From the NCBI GenBank assembly GCA_018883325.1, contig VEQH01000002.1, forward strand, positions 62,001-126,000: 64,000 nt of DNA, read 5' to 3'. The notes beneath the pieces are model-generated. The model had not been told where the DNA came from. It did no database searches and saw nothing but the letters and a program-made list of their open reading frames with translations. The stretch is from Flavobacteriales bacterium. Its GTDB lineage: Bacteria > Bacteroidota > Bacteroidia > Flavobacteriales_D > Crocinitomicaceae. This document shows, piece by piece, positions 38,024-46,678 of the stretch (its first letter is position 1; each line of letters begins with the position of its first letter). The position numbers were made by a program, and so were the translations under genes.

Positions 38024-38958
38024 TTGAGTATGTTTTCTAAATAATAATTAAATGTTTTTTCTATGCCATCTTTTAAAGAATGAGTTGCTTTAAATCCAAA
38101 CTTATCTTGTAATTCAATTGAAACAACCTTTCTCTTCATTCCTATTGGTTTAGTTAAATCGTATTGAAATGTTCCTTTAAAACCTACAATTTCAGAAATT
38201 ACTTCATAGTACTCTTGAATGCTTTGATCATATCCTAACCCTAGGTTCATAGTATTTGGAATTTGCTCAATTTTTGGTATAATTTCCCAAATCATATTTG
38301 CAAGATCTTCTGTATACATGAATTCTCTTCTAGCTTTTCCGTCTCCCCAAATAGTAATGACATTTTCGTTCTTTTTTACTGTTTCATGAATTCTAGCAAT
38401 TACAGCAGGAATCATGTGAGAATTTAACTGGTCAAATTTATCATACTTACCATATAAGTTACATGGTATTACTGTTTTGTAACAAAAGAAAGTAGATTCG
38501 TTCGATAAATATTGAATCATTCTTTGAGCTACAATTTTAGCTAATGCATATCCCTCATTGGTTGGTTCTAATTCACCTTTTAGTAAATATTCTTCTTTCA
38601 AAGGGTTTTCTGCATCTCGAGGATACATACATGATGAACCCAAATTCAATAAATACTTAATTGAATTTTTTTTTGCACCTAAAATGATATTTTGGTTGAT
38701 AATTAAATTTTCAGTAAAAAATAAATACGGAGAAGACATATTTGCAGTTATACCTCCAACTTTTCCTGCACAATTTATAATTAAATCAGGTTTTACTTGT
38801 GCAATATAATTATCAACAGCTAATTTGTTTAACAAATCTAATTCATTTCTGTTAGGAAGAAAAAGTTTTGCATCTAGTGGATAAGTATCAACTAAATTCT
38901 TACCCACCATTCCTGATGCACCAAAAATTAGTATACGATCAAAAACAGTTTTAGTCAT
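38020..38958 (-). CDS. colC: ColC/Fcl-type GDP-4-keto sugar epimerase-reductase
   Basis: This 312-residue short-chain dehydrogenase has the nucleotide loop ILIFGASGMVGKNLV, AGKVGGITANMSSPY, LGSSCMYPR with the catalytic Ser, and EGYALAKI with Tyr and Lys. This is the pattern of GDP-L-fucose synthase (Fcl) and the closely related GDP-L-colitose synthase ColC, which epimerise C5 and reduce C4 with NADPH. Sequence cannot fully separate the two. The 4-nt overlap with colD favours ColC; fucose synthesis is the alternative, or both products from a promiscuous enzyme. Confidence 0.85.
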   Translation of the reverse strand: MTKTVFDRILIFGASGMVGKNLVDTYPLDAKLFLPNRNELDLLNKLAVDNYIAQVKPDLIINCAGKVGGITANMSSPYLFFTENLIINQNIILGAKKNSIKYLLNLGSSCMYPRDAENPLKEEYLLKGELEPTNEGYALAKIVAQRMIQYLSNESTFFCYKTVIPCNLYGKYDKFDQLNSHMIPAVIARIHETVKKNENVITIWGDGKARREFMYTEDLANMIWEIIPKIEQIPNTMNLGLGYDQSIQEYYEVISEIVGFKGTFQYDLTKPIGMKRKVVSIELQDKFGFKATHSLKDGIEKTFNYYLENILK

Positions 38959-40794
38959 TTACTTAGTGTTTTTTTTTACAAGATAATTTCCAATAGCTAA
39001 TACGTCAACTGTTCCTTGTAAAAGAGATCTAATTGCATGAATTGGTGTCATAACTATTGGCTCTTCATGTGAATTAAAGCTGGTGTTGATCACACCTGGA
39101 ATTCCACTTAGTTCATAATAATGAGCAAGGATTTTGTGAAATTCTGGATTATTTGTTGCAGTTACAACTTGTGGTCTAGCTGTTCCGTCCACATGAACTG
39201 CTGCTTGCAAAACATCCACCCATTTATCTACTACGTCATAAGTAACAGTCATAAACTCACTTGCATATTTTGTTGAAGATTCATTATAGTTTATTAAAAC
39301 GCTAGCAGCTTGTTGATCGTAAATAGCTGGTGCAAAAGGCATAAATTCAGTTCGATTTAATCGTTTATTAAGCCAATCATTAATAGTTTTATCTGTTGTT
39401 TTAGCAAGAATACTTCTATTTCCAAGTGATCTTGGACCATATTCCATTCTTCCATAAAATCTACCAACGATAACATTTTCATGAATTAGTTTTGCAACAT
39501 TTATTTCAATATTTTCAGATTTCTCCCAAACTATACCTTCTGTTTTTTCTAATTCTTCAAGAATCTCTTTGTCTGTATAAGAAGGTCCATAATAAACGTC
39601 GTTAGGTAATTCAGGTATTTTACCTCTATTCAAAATTGACCAGCTTTCTAAAGCTGCTCCTGTTGCACACCCTCCATCACCCATATTTTGATGAATGTAA
39701 ACATATTCAACTCCATCAATCTCTCCAACTTTTTGATTAACTTTAACATTAGCAAATACTCCACCTGCTAAAACTATATTTTTGTTAGGGAACTTTTTAA
39801 GAAAATGTTTAACTAAATCAACAGTGACATCCTCTGTTATTTTTTGAACTGCAGCTGACAAATCATTACCATCTATTTTAGCATCAAAATTTTCCTTTAG
39901 GTAAGTATTCATAAAATTCATATGAGGGTTACCGTAACTTTCATCTACTAAAATTCTCTTTACTGTTTTAATTTTTCTTACAAATCGAGAATCAACTGGC
40001 TCATCCCACTCAAAATTTTCTGTTTCTGGGTTGAATCTAATGAATTTCGTTAGATGATTATACAACCTATCTGCATTACCATAAGCAGCTAAACCTGTAA
40101 TTTTCCCTTCATGACGATTTCTTTTAAAACCCAAAAATCTTGTAATTTCTGAATAAACTCTTCCTAAAGAACAATCAGACGATATGGACGCAATTCTTTC
40201 AATTTCTCCATTTTTACCAATAGATATAGATGCACAAAGCCCATCTCCAGACCCATCAAGTGTCAAAATTAATGCATTTTCAACACCTGAATGAAAAAAT
40301 GCTCCCGTAGCATGAGTTTGGTGGTGTTCAACTATATCTAATTTAAAATCTTTAAACCCAATTTCTATTAACTTTGATTCAATAAGTTTTCTCGAAAAAT
40401 TCTCAACTTCTTTATTTGATAAAACTTGTGAACTAGTAAATTTAGATTTTATTGGTTTCATCAAATTTTCAAAAACAGATGAATCATTTTTTTTAGGATT
40501 TGAAATATCATACTTTGCTTTGTATTCAAGATCTTCACTCATCATATACTCATTATACCACAAAGAAGTAGGGTAGAATATTCTTTTTGATGATGAACTA
40601 ATATGAGTTATATCGCTCATTTCAACTCCACCAATTCTTAAAACTTCTTTTATAGATAAATATGGAAATCCAGCATGATATTTCAATCTTGATATACGCT
40701 CTTCTGCAACTCCTGCAATTACTTTACCGAAAGAGTCCATTAAAACTGCTGTTGCATCGTGTCCACAATGGATGCCTAAAATGTAATTTTTCAT
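38959..40794 (-). CDS. NodU/TobZ-type O-carbamoyltransferase
   Basis: In this 611-residue protein, the N-terminal Kae1-like domain carries GIHCGHDATAVLMD, VAEERISRLKYHAGFPY and HHQTHATGAFFHSG (metal-binding His residues), plus LTLDGSGDGLCASIS. The C-terminal YrdC-like-partner domain carries GPRSLGNRSILA and PGVINTSFNSHEEP. This is the full-length carbamoyltransferase architecture, which uses carbamoyl phosphate and ATP to carbamoylate a hydroxyl of a sugar or antibiotic. Its stop is directly next to the colC start (no gap), so it likely decorates a sugar of this polymer. Confidence 0.9.
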   Translation of the reverse strand: MKNYILGIHCGHDATAVLMDSFGKVIAGVAEERISRLKYHAGFPYLSIKEVLRIGGVEMSDITHISSSSKRIFYPTSLWYNEYMMSEDLEYKAKYDISNPKKNDSSVFENLMKPIKSKFTSSQVLSNKEVENFSRKLIESKLIEIGFKDFKLDIVEHHQTHATGAFFHSGVENALILTLDGSGDGLCASISIGKNGEIERIASISSDCSLGRVYSEITRFLGFKRNRHEGKITGLAAYGNADRLYNHLTKFIRFNPETENFEWDEPVDSRFVRKIKTVKRILVDESYGNPHMNFMNTYLKENFDAKIDGNDLSAAVQKITEDVTVDLVKHFLKKFPNKNIVLAGGVFANVKVNQKVGEIDGVEYVYIHQNMGDGGCATGAALESWSILNRGKIPELPNDVYYGPSYTDKEILEELEKTEGIVWEKSENIEINVAKLIHENVIVGRFYGRMEYGPRSLGNRSILAKTTDKTINDWLNKRLNRTEFMPFAPAIYDQQAASVLINYNESSTKYASEFMTVTYDVVDKWVDVLQAAVHVDGTARPQVVTATNNPEFHKILAHYYELSGIPGVINTSFNSHEEPIVMTPIHAIRSLLQGTVDVLAIGNYLVKKNTK

Positions 40795-40816
40795 TTGTTA
40801 TTTATTTGAATTTGAT

Positions 40817-41971
40817 TTAGTTAGTTAGAAAGTTAATTAATGGGGTAATTAATTTCTTTTTTTTATGATTATTGTTATATGCTTCAAATACCTTATCTCC
40901 ATAATTTAATGATTCAGGAAATTCATCTATTACTTTTTGTAAAATTAATCCCCATTCATCTTTGTTTGTTATAAAGGCATTTATACCATTTTCGATAACA
41001 TCAGAATGAACCCAAGGTGAAGTTAAGATAATTTGACCACAAGCCATAAACTCTATGCACTTCTTCGATATTTTGGCTTTTACTCTGTCACTTTCTCCAA
41101 AAAAAGGAACGATTCCTATGTCAATTGAACTAATCCAATCGTAATAATTAAAATTTTTGTTATCAAAAGTACAATGCTCAGAATTACTTAAATCTAAGTT
41201 TGGTTTTGAACGACAAACAAAAGAAAACTCTACATTATTATTTTCTTTTTCAATTAATTTCAGATCACTTTCTATTGTTTTCAAATGTATTGCGTTGTCG
41301 GGACTTCCCATCCAACCAATTCTGATTTTGTTATCATTTCGATTTTTTCGTTTTATATACTTTTGGTCATCAATACAGTACCTAAGAAAAAAAACTTTTT
41401 TATTAAACTTCAAATGAAAATTCTCTAGATATTTACTTGCAACGGTTACTTTACTTGCATTTTTAACAGTTTCAATTACAAGATTATAATTACTCGTATA
41501 ATCTGCATCATAATAATCATAGATGATATTTGAGTGATACTTAGATAATAGCTTTTCATAATAAGCATGCTTAAAAGGAAAAATAGGAATTAAATTTCTT
41601 TGAACCCAAATAACATCATTTTCTAAAATAGTTTTAAATACACTTACTCTCCGATACAATAAAACAAGATAAAATCTGTATAACTCAAAAGAATCTGAGT
41701 TTGATTTGAGCTTTAAATAATTTTCCATTTCAGAACAAGACCAAGCATCGAAAATAGAAACTTGGTATCCATTTTCTTTAAAATCATTGGCCCAATAACA
41801 TAATCTATCTCCACCTGGCCATTCCTCTGGGTAGTGAGGTAAAATAGCTACTGAATTTTTGACGCTTTTTTTAGATTTACCTCTTTTATATCTAAATACC
41901 AATTGAATTCTCAAGGATAAAAATAAAATCCAATGAATAGTTATAAATAAATAATGGTAAACTTTGTTCAT
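40817..41971 (-). CDS. Glycosyltransferase, GT4-like
   Basis: This 384-residue protein has an N-terminal hydrophobic helix (YLFITIHWILFLSLRIQLVF) that may tether it to the membrane. ILPHYPEEWPGGDRLCYWA resembles the acceptor side. KIRIGWMGSPDNAIHLKTI opens the donor domain, and VKAKISKKCIEFMACGQIIL has the conserved Lys and Glu of GT4 donors. It sits 8 nt after gmd, so it may be the transferase that uses GDP-colitose or another GDP sugar; this is inference from position only. Confidence 0.8.
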   Translation of the reverse strand: MNKVYHYLFITIHWILFLSLRIQLVFRYKRGKSKKSVKNSVAILPHYPEEWPGGDRLCYWANDFKENGYQVSIFDAWSCSEMENYLKLKSNSDSFELYRFYLVLLYRRVSVFKTILENDVIWVQRNLIPIFPFKHAYYEKLLSKYHSNIIYDYYDADYTSNYNLVIETVKNASKVTVASKYLENFHLKFNKKVFFLRYCIDDQKYIKRKNRNDNKIRIGWMGSPDNAIHLKTIESDLKLIEKENNNVEFSFVCRSKPNLDLSNSEHCTFDNKNFNYYDWISSIDIGIVPFFGESDRVKAKISKKCIEFMACGQIILTSPWVHSDVIENGINAFITNKDEWGLILQKVIDEFPESLNYGDKVFEAYNNNHKKKKLITPLINFLTN

Positions 41972-41979
41972 TTTAAAAA

Positions 41980-43017
41980 CTATTCAGCTATCACTTTTAA
42001 ATCTGATTCAACCATTTCTTTAACCAACATATCAAATGTGTAAGTTGGAGACCAGCCTAATAATTCTTTAGCCTTTGTTGCATCACCTAAAAGTAATTCC
42101 ACTTCAGTTGGACGATAATAATAAGGATCAATTTCAATTAACACTTTCCCAGTTTTTCTATCAATTCCTTTCTCATCTTCAGCTTTTCCTTCCCAATAAA
42201 TATCGTAACCCAACAAGCCAAAAGTTTTCTCAACAAACTCTCTTACAGAATGTAATTCACCTGTTGCCAACACAAAATCTTCTGGAGTATCATGTTGTAA
42301 TATCCTCCACATTCCTTCTACATAATCTTTAGCATGACCCCAATCACGTTGTGCATCGATATTACCTAAAAACAATTTTTCTTGTTTTCCAAGTTTAATA
42401 GAAGCAGCGGCTCTTGTAATTTTTCTTGAAACAAATGTTTCTCCTCTTAAAGGACTTTCGTGGTTGAATAAAATCCCATTTACTGCATACATATTGTATG
42501 CTTCTCGGTAATTCTTAGTTATCCAAAATGCGTATAATTTGGCAACACCATATGGACTTCGAGGGTAAAAAGGAGTTGTTTCTTTTTGAGGTGTTTCTTG
42601 AACTTTACCATATAATTCTGAAGTAGATGCTTGGTAAATTCTTGTTTTCTGAGTTAAACCTAATATTCTAACTGCTTCTAATAATCTCAATGTTCCTAAA
42701 CCATCTGCATTTGCAGTATATTCAGGAGTTTCAAAAGACACTTTTACGTGTGATTGAGCCGCTAAATTATAAATCTCATCTGGTTGAACTTCTTGAACAA
42801 TTCTTATCAAATTAGTAGCATCTGTTAAATCTCCATAATGTAAATGAAATTTATTTTTATTCTCGTGAAAGTCATGTATTAAATGATCGATTCTTCCTGT
42901 ATTAAATAAAGAGCTTCTTCTTTTAATTCCATGAACCTCATATCCTTTGGATAATAATAATTCAGCAAGGTATGCTCCGTCTTGACCGGTGATTCCTGTT
43001 ATAATGGCTTTTTTCAT
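41980..43017 (-). CDS. gmd: GDP-mannose 4,6-dehydratase (Gmd)
   Basis: This 345-residue SDR enzyme has [20 protein letters not shown] (NADP site), [32 protein letters not shown] with the catalytic Thr/Ser-Glu, and [14 protein letters not shown] with the Tyr-x3-Lys. Length and motifs are those of true Gmd. It makes GDP-4-keto-6-deoxy-D-mannose, the substrate of ColD. It opens the run gmd, GT, carbamoyltransferase, colC, colD. GDP-mannose supply genes (ManB/ManC) are not in the window. Confidence 0.96.
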   Translation of the reverse strand: MKKAIITGITGQDGAYLAELLLSKGYEVHGIKRRSSLFNTGRIDHLIHDFHENKNKFHLHYGDLTDATNLIRIVQEVQPDEIYNLAAQSHVKVSFETPEYTANADGLGTLRLLEAVRILGLTQKTRIYQASTSELYGKVQETPQKETTPFYPRSPYGVAKLYAFWITKNYREAYNMYAVNGILFNHESPLRGETFVSRKITRAAASIKLGKQEKLFLGNIDAQRDWGHAKDYVEGMWRILQHDTPEDFVLATGELHSVREFVEKTFGLLGYDIYWEGKAEDEKGIDRKTGKVLIEIDPYYYRPTEVELLLGDATKAKELLGWSPTYTFDMLVKEMVESDLKVIAE

Positions 43018-43497
43018 TTTTATATTTGTTGTAATAATTCTTAAAAATTAATTAACGATTTTAAAACTTTTCTTGAAATTGTTTTTGAATTTTAAAACCC
43101 AATCGATTGCATTATTTATTCAAAGATAATTTTGAATAAGTTAAGTTTTATATATTTAATAGTAGATTTTATACTTACTTTAAATTTTTAAAAATTGTAA
43201 CATACACAGCTTTTTATCTAATTTATTTAAGTTAAAAACTGAACAACTAAAAACTCTTTAAATGAGAGTCTATACCTTTATTAAATTAACTAAATAATTT
43301 AATATTCACTTTATCTCTAATTAGTAGTATTTGAATTCAAAATGAATCAATACTATTTGTATGATTAACTAAAAAGGCTCTCCTAACAAAAGCTATGAGA
43401 TTGTAAACATCTTCAATTACGATGTCAATTTTAGTGAATATAAACATGATACTGTTAATTTCGAACAATAGGGATGAATTTCATATGTACTAATTAC
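43018..43497. other. 480-bp intergenic region upstream of gmd, with possible promoter box
   Basis: The region is AT-rich, with no gene or RNA recognised. A minus-strand TATCTTTG (TAnnTTTG -7 box) occurs as CAAAGATA at 43121-43128, about 105 nt before the gmd start. No convincing -33 TTG is at the right distance. This is the longest plain gap in the locus and marks a break between the MBOAT/SGNH pair and the gmd run. Confidence 0.4.
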
Positions 43498-44412
43498 TTA
43501 GGGATAATTTGACCTCAAAAGTAAAATCTGTTTTGCAATCTCATGGGACACTAAATTAGCTGAACTTTTATACAAGTGATTTCCGTCGTGATACTTATAC
43601 TTTTTATTATTTGAAGTTAAATCAATATAACCATCAGCCAATTCTAATGAACTTTTAATTCTAATCTCAAAATTAGGCATATATTTTTTTTCGATTTCCA
43701 TTATTTCTTGGTTTATCGGTAATCTTACCAAATATACTTTTCCATGCTTTTTAAAAAGTCTAATTATTTTATTAAGGTATTCTAACCTTACACTTGAAAA
43801 CTTATACCTTCTTGCAGAACCATTGTATTCAACTTTTTTTAATTTTATTTTTTCTTCTACTACTTTTTCAGACATATCAATTGAAATCTCTTGCCAACCA
43901 TTTTTATGTACTTTCGAAGGGAAACTAATTCTACGAAATAATATTCTGTAGTAGTTTCCTTTAAAATACTTAAATAAGTAAGAAAGGTTTGGACTTGATG
44001 TAACATTTTCTGTTGTCCCAACGCATCTTTTTTTTTCTGAAAAACCACTTACATCATTTATTCTTTTCTCATCAGAAGAGATACACCATGGATCAACACT
44101 GACTATAAATACTTCATTTTTTCCAGAACGATCAAGTTTTTTCAAAATACTTTTGTAATAAACCGGCCCATAGGGACTTTCTCCTAAACTGATAGCGTAA
44201 TTATATAGATTGCATTTTAAAAGTTTATTAATAGGAGTTGGATTTATTCCTTGATTAGCTCTTGAAGTTCCAACAATTAATCCTTTTTGTTTTGGACTTG
44301 TGAACTTTGCATAGACTGCATCTGTACTTCCATCTGCTAATAACAATACAGAAACAAAGCCTAAAGAAACTAAAATTCCGTAAACTAATGATTTAACAAT
44401 AAAATCTTTCAT
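43498..44412 (-). CDS. SGNH-hydrolase-like partner of an MBOAT acyltransferase
   Basis: The protein is 304 residues from the ATG at 44410-44412; the TTG 6 nt upstream overlaps the MBOAT stop. An N-terminal membrane helix (YGILVSLGFVSVLLLA) leads to a periplasmic domain. GLIVGTSRANQGINP supplies a candidate nucleophile S50, and YHDGNHLYKSSANLVSHE supplies the Asp-x-x-His pair (D276, H279). This order fits the SGNH/DltD-like proteins encoded beside MBOAT enzymes, which finish transfer of an acyl group to a polysaccharide outside the membrane. Family identity is by these motifs and context. Confidence 0.7.
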   Translation of the reverse strand: MKDFIVKSLVYGILVSLGFVSVLLLADGSTDAVYAKFTSPKQKGLIVGTSRANQGINPTPINKLLKCNLYNYAISLGESPYGPVYYKSILKKLDRSGKNEVFIVSVDPWCISSDEKRINDVSGFSEKKRCVGTTENVTSSPNLSYLFKYFKGNYYRILFRRISFPSKVHKNGWQEISIDMSEKVVEEKIKLKKVEYNGSARRYKFSSVRLEYLNKIIRLFKKHGKVYLVRLPINQEIMEIEKKYMPNFEIRIKSSLELADGYIDLTSNNKKYKYHDGNHLYKSSANLVSHEIAKQILLLRSNYP

Positions 44413-44414
44413 AA

Positions 44415-45866
44415 TCAAAATTGGAAATATATGAAGTCTGGTTTTTGACCACTAAAAAGAAGAACAATCAGTCCTAGTAAAAAGTATACAAATCTCCTGA
44501 TTATTTTATTTCTCGAGATCAATAAATTTTCAATCGCATAATTTGATTCTCTTCCAGACCATTCAATTATAACAAAAATTATAGTCAAAACAACAACATG
44601 AAGACTAGTTGAAAGACTTTCTTTTATTGATGGTACAGTAAATAATGTTTTTGAAAAAATCTCTAACACTATCTCTATTGCTTGTGAAATATCCTTTGCT
44701 CTAAAAAAGATCCAAGCAAAAACCGTCAATAGGAAAGTAAATGAAATTTGTAATAATTCTTTAATCGTTGGAAAATACCTTCCTTTTGCTACAATTTCAA
44801 GATTGTTTCGGTTCGTACCAAATATAATTGATGGCATTATAAACAAAGCATTTAAAAAGCCCCAAATAATAAATGTCCAATTTGCTCCATGCCAAAAACC
44901 ACTCACAATAAAAATTATAAAAGTATTCCTAATTCTCATCCACGTTCCACCCTTGCTTCCTCCGAGCGGTATATACAAATAATCACGGAACCAAGTTGAT
45001 AAAGAAATGTGCCATCTCCTCCAAAATTCAGCAATGTCCCTTGAAAAATAGGGAAAAGAGAAATTCTGCAATAGTTCAATTCCAAAGAGTCTAGCTGTAC
45101 CTAATGCAATATCGGAATAACCAGAGAAATCACCATATATTTGAAAAGTAAAGAAAATTGCTCCAATTAATAATGTACTTCCACTATAATCTGTGTAATC
45201 ATTGAATATTAAATTAGCATACTCAGCACATTGATCTGCAATTACAATTTTTTTAAATAATCCCCATAGAATTTGTCTTAATCCATCTACTGATTTTGAA
45301 TAATCAAACTTACGTTCTCTCTGAATTTGAGGCAATAAATGTGTTGCTCTCTCAATAGGACCAGCAACTAAAAGTGGGAAAAAACTAACAAAAACAGAAT
45401 AATCAACAAAATTCTTTTCTGCTTTTATTCTATCTTTATAGATGTCAATTACATAGGATAAACCATGAAAAGTATAAAAGGAAATACCAACTGGTAAAAC
45501 GACACTTAATACCCATGGATCGGCATGGAATCCAAAAACTGAAATTGCATCAGCAAACGATTCTGCAAAGAAATTATAATATTTGAATACTCCTAAAAAA
45601 CCAAGATTAATCGAAATACTTAACCAGAACCAAAATTTCTTTGAATTTTGATTTGTGGAATCAGACATTTTAATTCCAGTATAATAATCTAAAACGGTTG
45701 AAAACATCAAGAGAAAAAGAAATCTCCAATCCCAACATGCATAGAAATAATAACTTGAAACTAATAAAAGTATATTTTGTAATCTTAGCGATTTTGACGT
45801 TACGAACCAATACAAAAAGTAAACAATGGGAAGAAAAATCGCAAAAGATAAAGAGTTAAATAACAT
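44415..45866 (-). CDS. MBOAT family O-acyltransferase (AlgI/DltB-like)
   Basis: This 483-residue multi-helix membrane protein has the hallmark motifs AEFWRRWHISLSTWFRDYLY and SGFWHGANWTFIIWG, the latter with the catalytic His. An earlier FFPLLVAGPIERATHLLPQ is also typical. It should pass an acyl group, usually acetyl, through the inner membrane for modification of a polysaccharide, working with the SGNH-like protein at 43498. The start lies 116 nt downstream of the winged-helix regulator gene and it is the first structural gene of the locus. Confidence 0.93.
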   Translation of the reverse strand: MLFNSLSFAIFLPIVYFLYWFVTSKSLRLQNILLLVSSYYFYACWDWRFLFLLMFSTVLDYYTGIKMSDSTNQNSKKFWFWLSISINLGFLGVFKYYNFFAESFADAISVFGFHADPWVLSVVLPVGISFYTFHGLSYVIDIYKDRIKAEKNFVDYSVFVSFFPLLVAGPIERATHLLPQIQRERKFDYSKSVDGLRQILWGLFKKIVIADQCAEYANLIFNDYTDYSGSTLLIGAIFFTFQIYGDFSGYSDIALGTARLFGIELLQNFSFPYFSRDIAEFWRRWHISLSTWFRDYLYIPLGGSKGGTWMRIRNTFIIFIVSGFWHGANWTFIIWGFLNALFIMPSIIFGTNRNNLEIVAKGRYFPTIKELLQISFTFLLTVFAWIFFRAKDISQAIEIVLEIFSKTLFTVPSIKESLSTSLHVVVLTIIFVIIEWSGRESNYAIENLLISRNKIIRRFVYFLLGLIVLLFSGQKPDFIYFQF

Positions 45867-45982
45867 TTAATATCTGATTAGTTATTTGAAGTTGATATTA
45901 TATTTAAAAAAATCACAGCTTCGCCTCCCTCACTCACAGAGAACCATGAATAAGTTTAGCATTTTCTATTATTTTTATATTT

Positions 45983-46513
45983 CTACTTACTCCAAAGTAT
46001 AATTATCGGAGCAGTGATGTTTTTTGCAAAATCTTCTATTTCTTGCTGATTAAAAATAGAATACTCAATCTTTCTACTTATTAAATCTTCAGCTTTTTTA
46101 ACTAAATCTTTTAATAGTGCCTCATCCACTTTATCCCCAACCAAAATAATTTCAATTGTGCCAGAATCAATCCCTTTGGCATAATCTCCAAGTAAAAATG
46201 CTTTTTCAACAGAACCTAAACGATGAATTACATCTTCAAGTATTGTATCAACACCAGTGATTTTTGAAATAATACTTTTAATTTCTGGAAATAAAGGATA
46301 AGCTGTATTTGCCTGATACATAATTGTATTGCCTTCTGAATAACTTTCTAAAATTCCAGCTTCCGATAAACGATTTAATTCAACACGCACCGAATTAGTA
46401 CTTTCTCCAAATTCATCAGCCAGTTGACGCAAATATGCTTTCATTGTTGGGTTCAAAAAGAACTTCACCAACAAACGAACACGCGTTTTAGATGTAATAA
46501 GAGTAGATAGCAT
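45983..46513 (-). CDS. Winged-helix regulator with degenerate nucleotidyltransferase-like domain
   Basis: In this 176-residue protein, residues about 5-75 form a winged helix (AYLRQLADEFGESTNSVRVE as the recognition-helix region, then LESYSEGNTIMYQ as the wing). Residues about 98-160 resemble a minimal nucleotidyltransferase, but the G-S-x(9)-D-x-D signature reads LGDYAKGIDSGTIEIILVG: the Ser is Asp110 and the first acidic residue is Thr119 (TIE), so catalysis is unlikely. It is the most upstream gene on the minus strand before the polysaccharide locus and divergent from the RND operon. It could regulate either; the co-directional locus is the better guess. Confidence 0.75.
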   Translation of the reverse strand: MLSTLITSKTRVRLLVKFFLNPTMKAYLRQLADEFGESTNSVRVELNRLSEAGILESYSEGNTIMYQANTAYPLFPEIKSIISKITGVDTILEDVIHRLGSVEKAFLLGDYAKGIDSGTIEIILVGDKVDEALLKDLVKKAEDLISRKIEYSIFNQQEIEDFAKNITAPIIILWSK

Positions 46514-46678
46514 TGAGTTACAAATTTACTCATTAATTTTAAAAATGCAAATTTTTGTTAACAAAATACCTTGATAACCAGATTAAACAACGGAAACTAC
46601 TCCATTAAAATTTAATTAAAATAAACCGCTTATGTTTTTGCAAAAAAGTATCTTTAGCGTCCCAAAATTCAAAACGGA

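Noticed and set aside
45914-45943. Possible terminator of the winged-helix gene
   Set aside because: GC-rich and followed by a T-run on the minus strand, but the sequence does not form a stem; kept only as an unexplained leader element.
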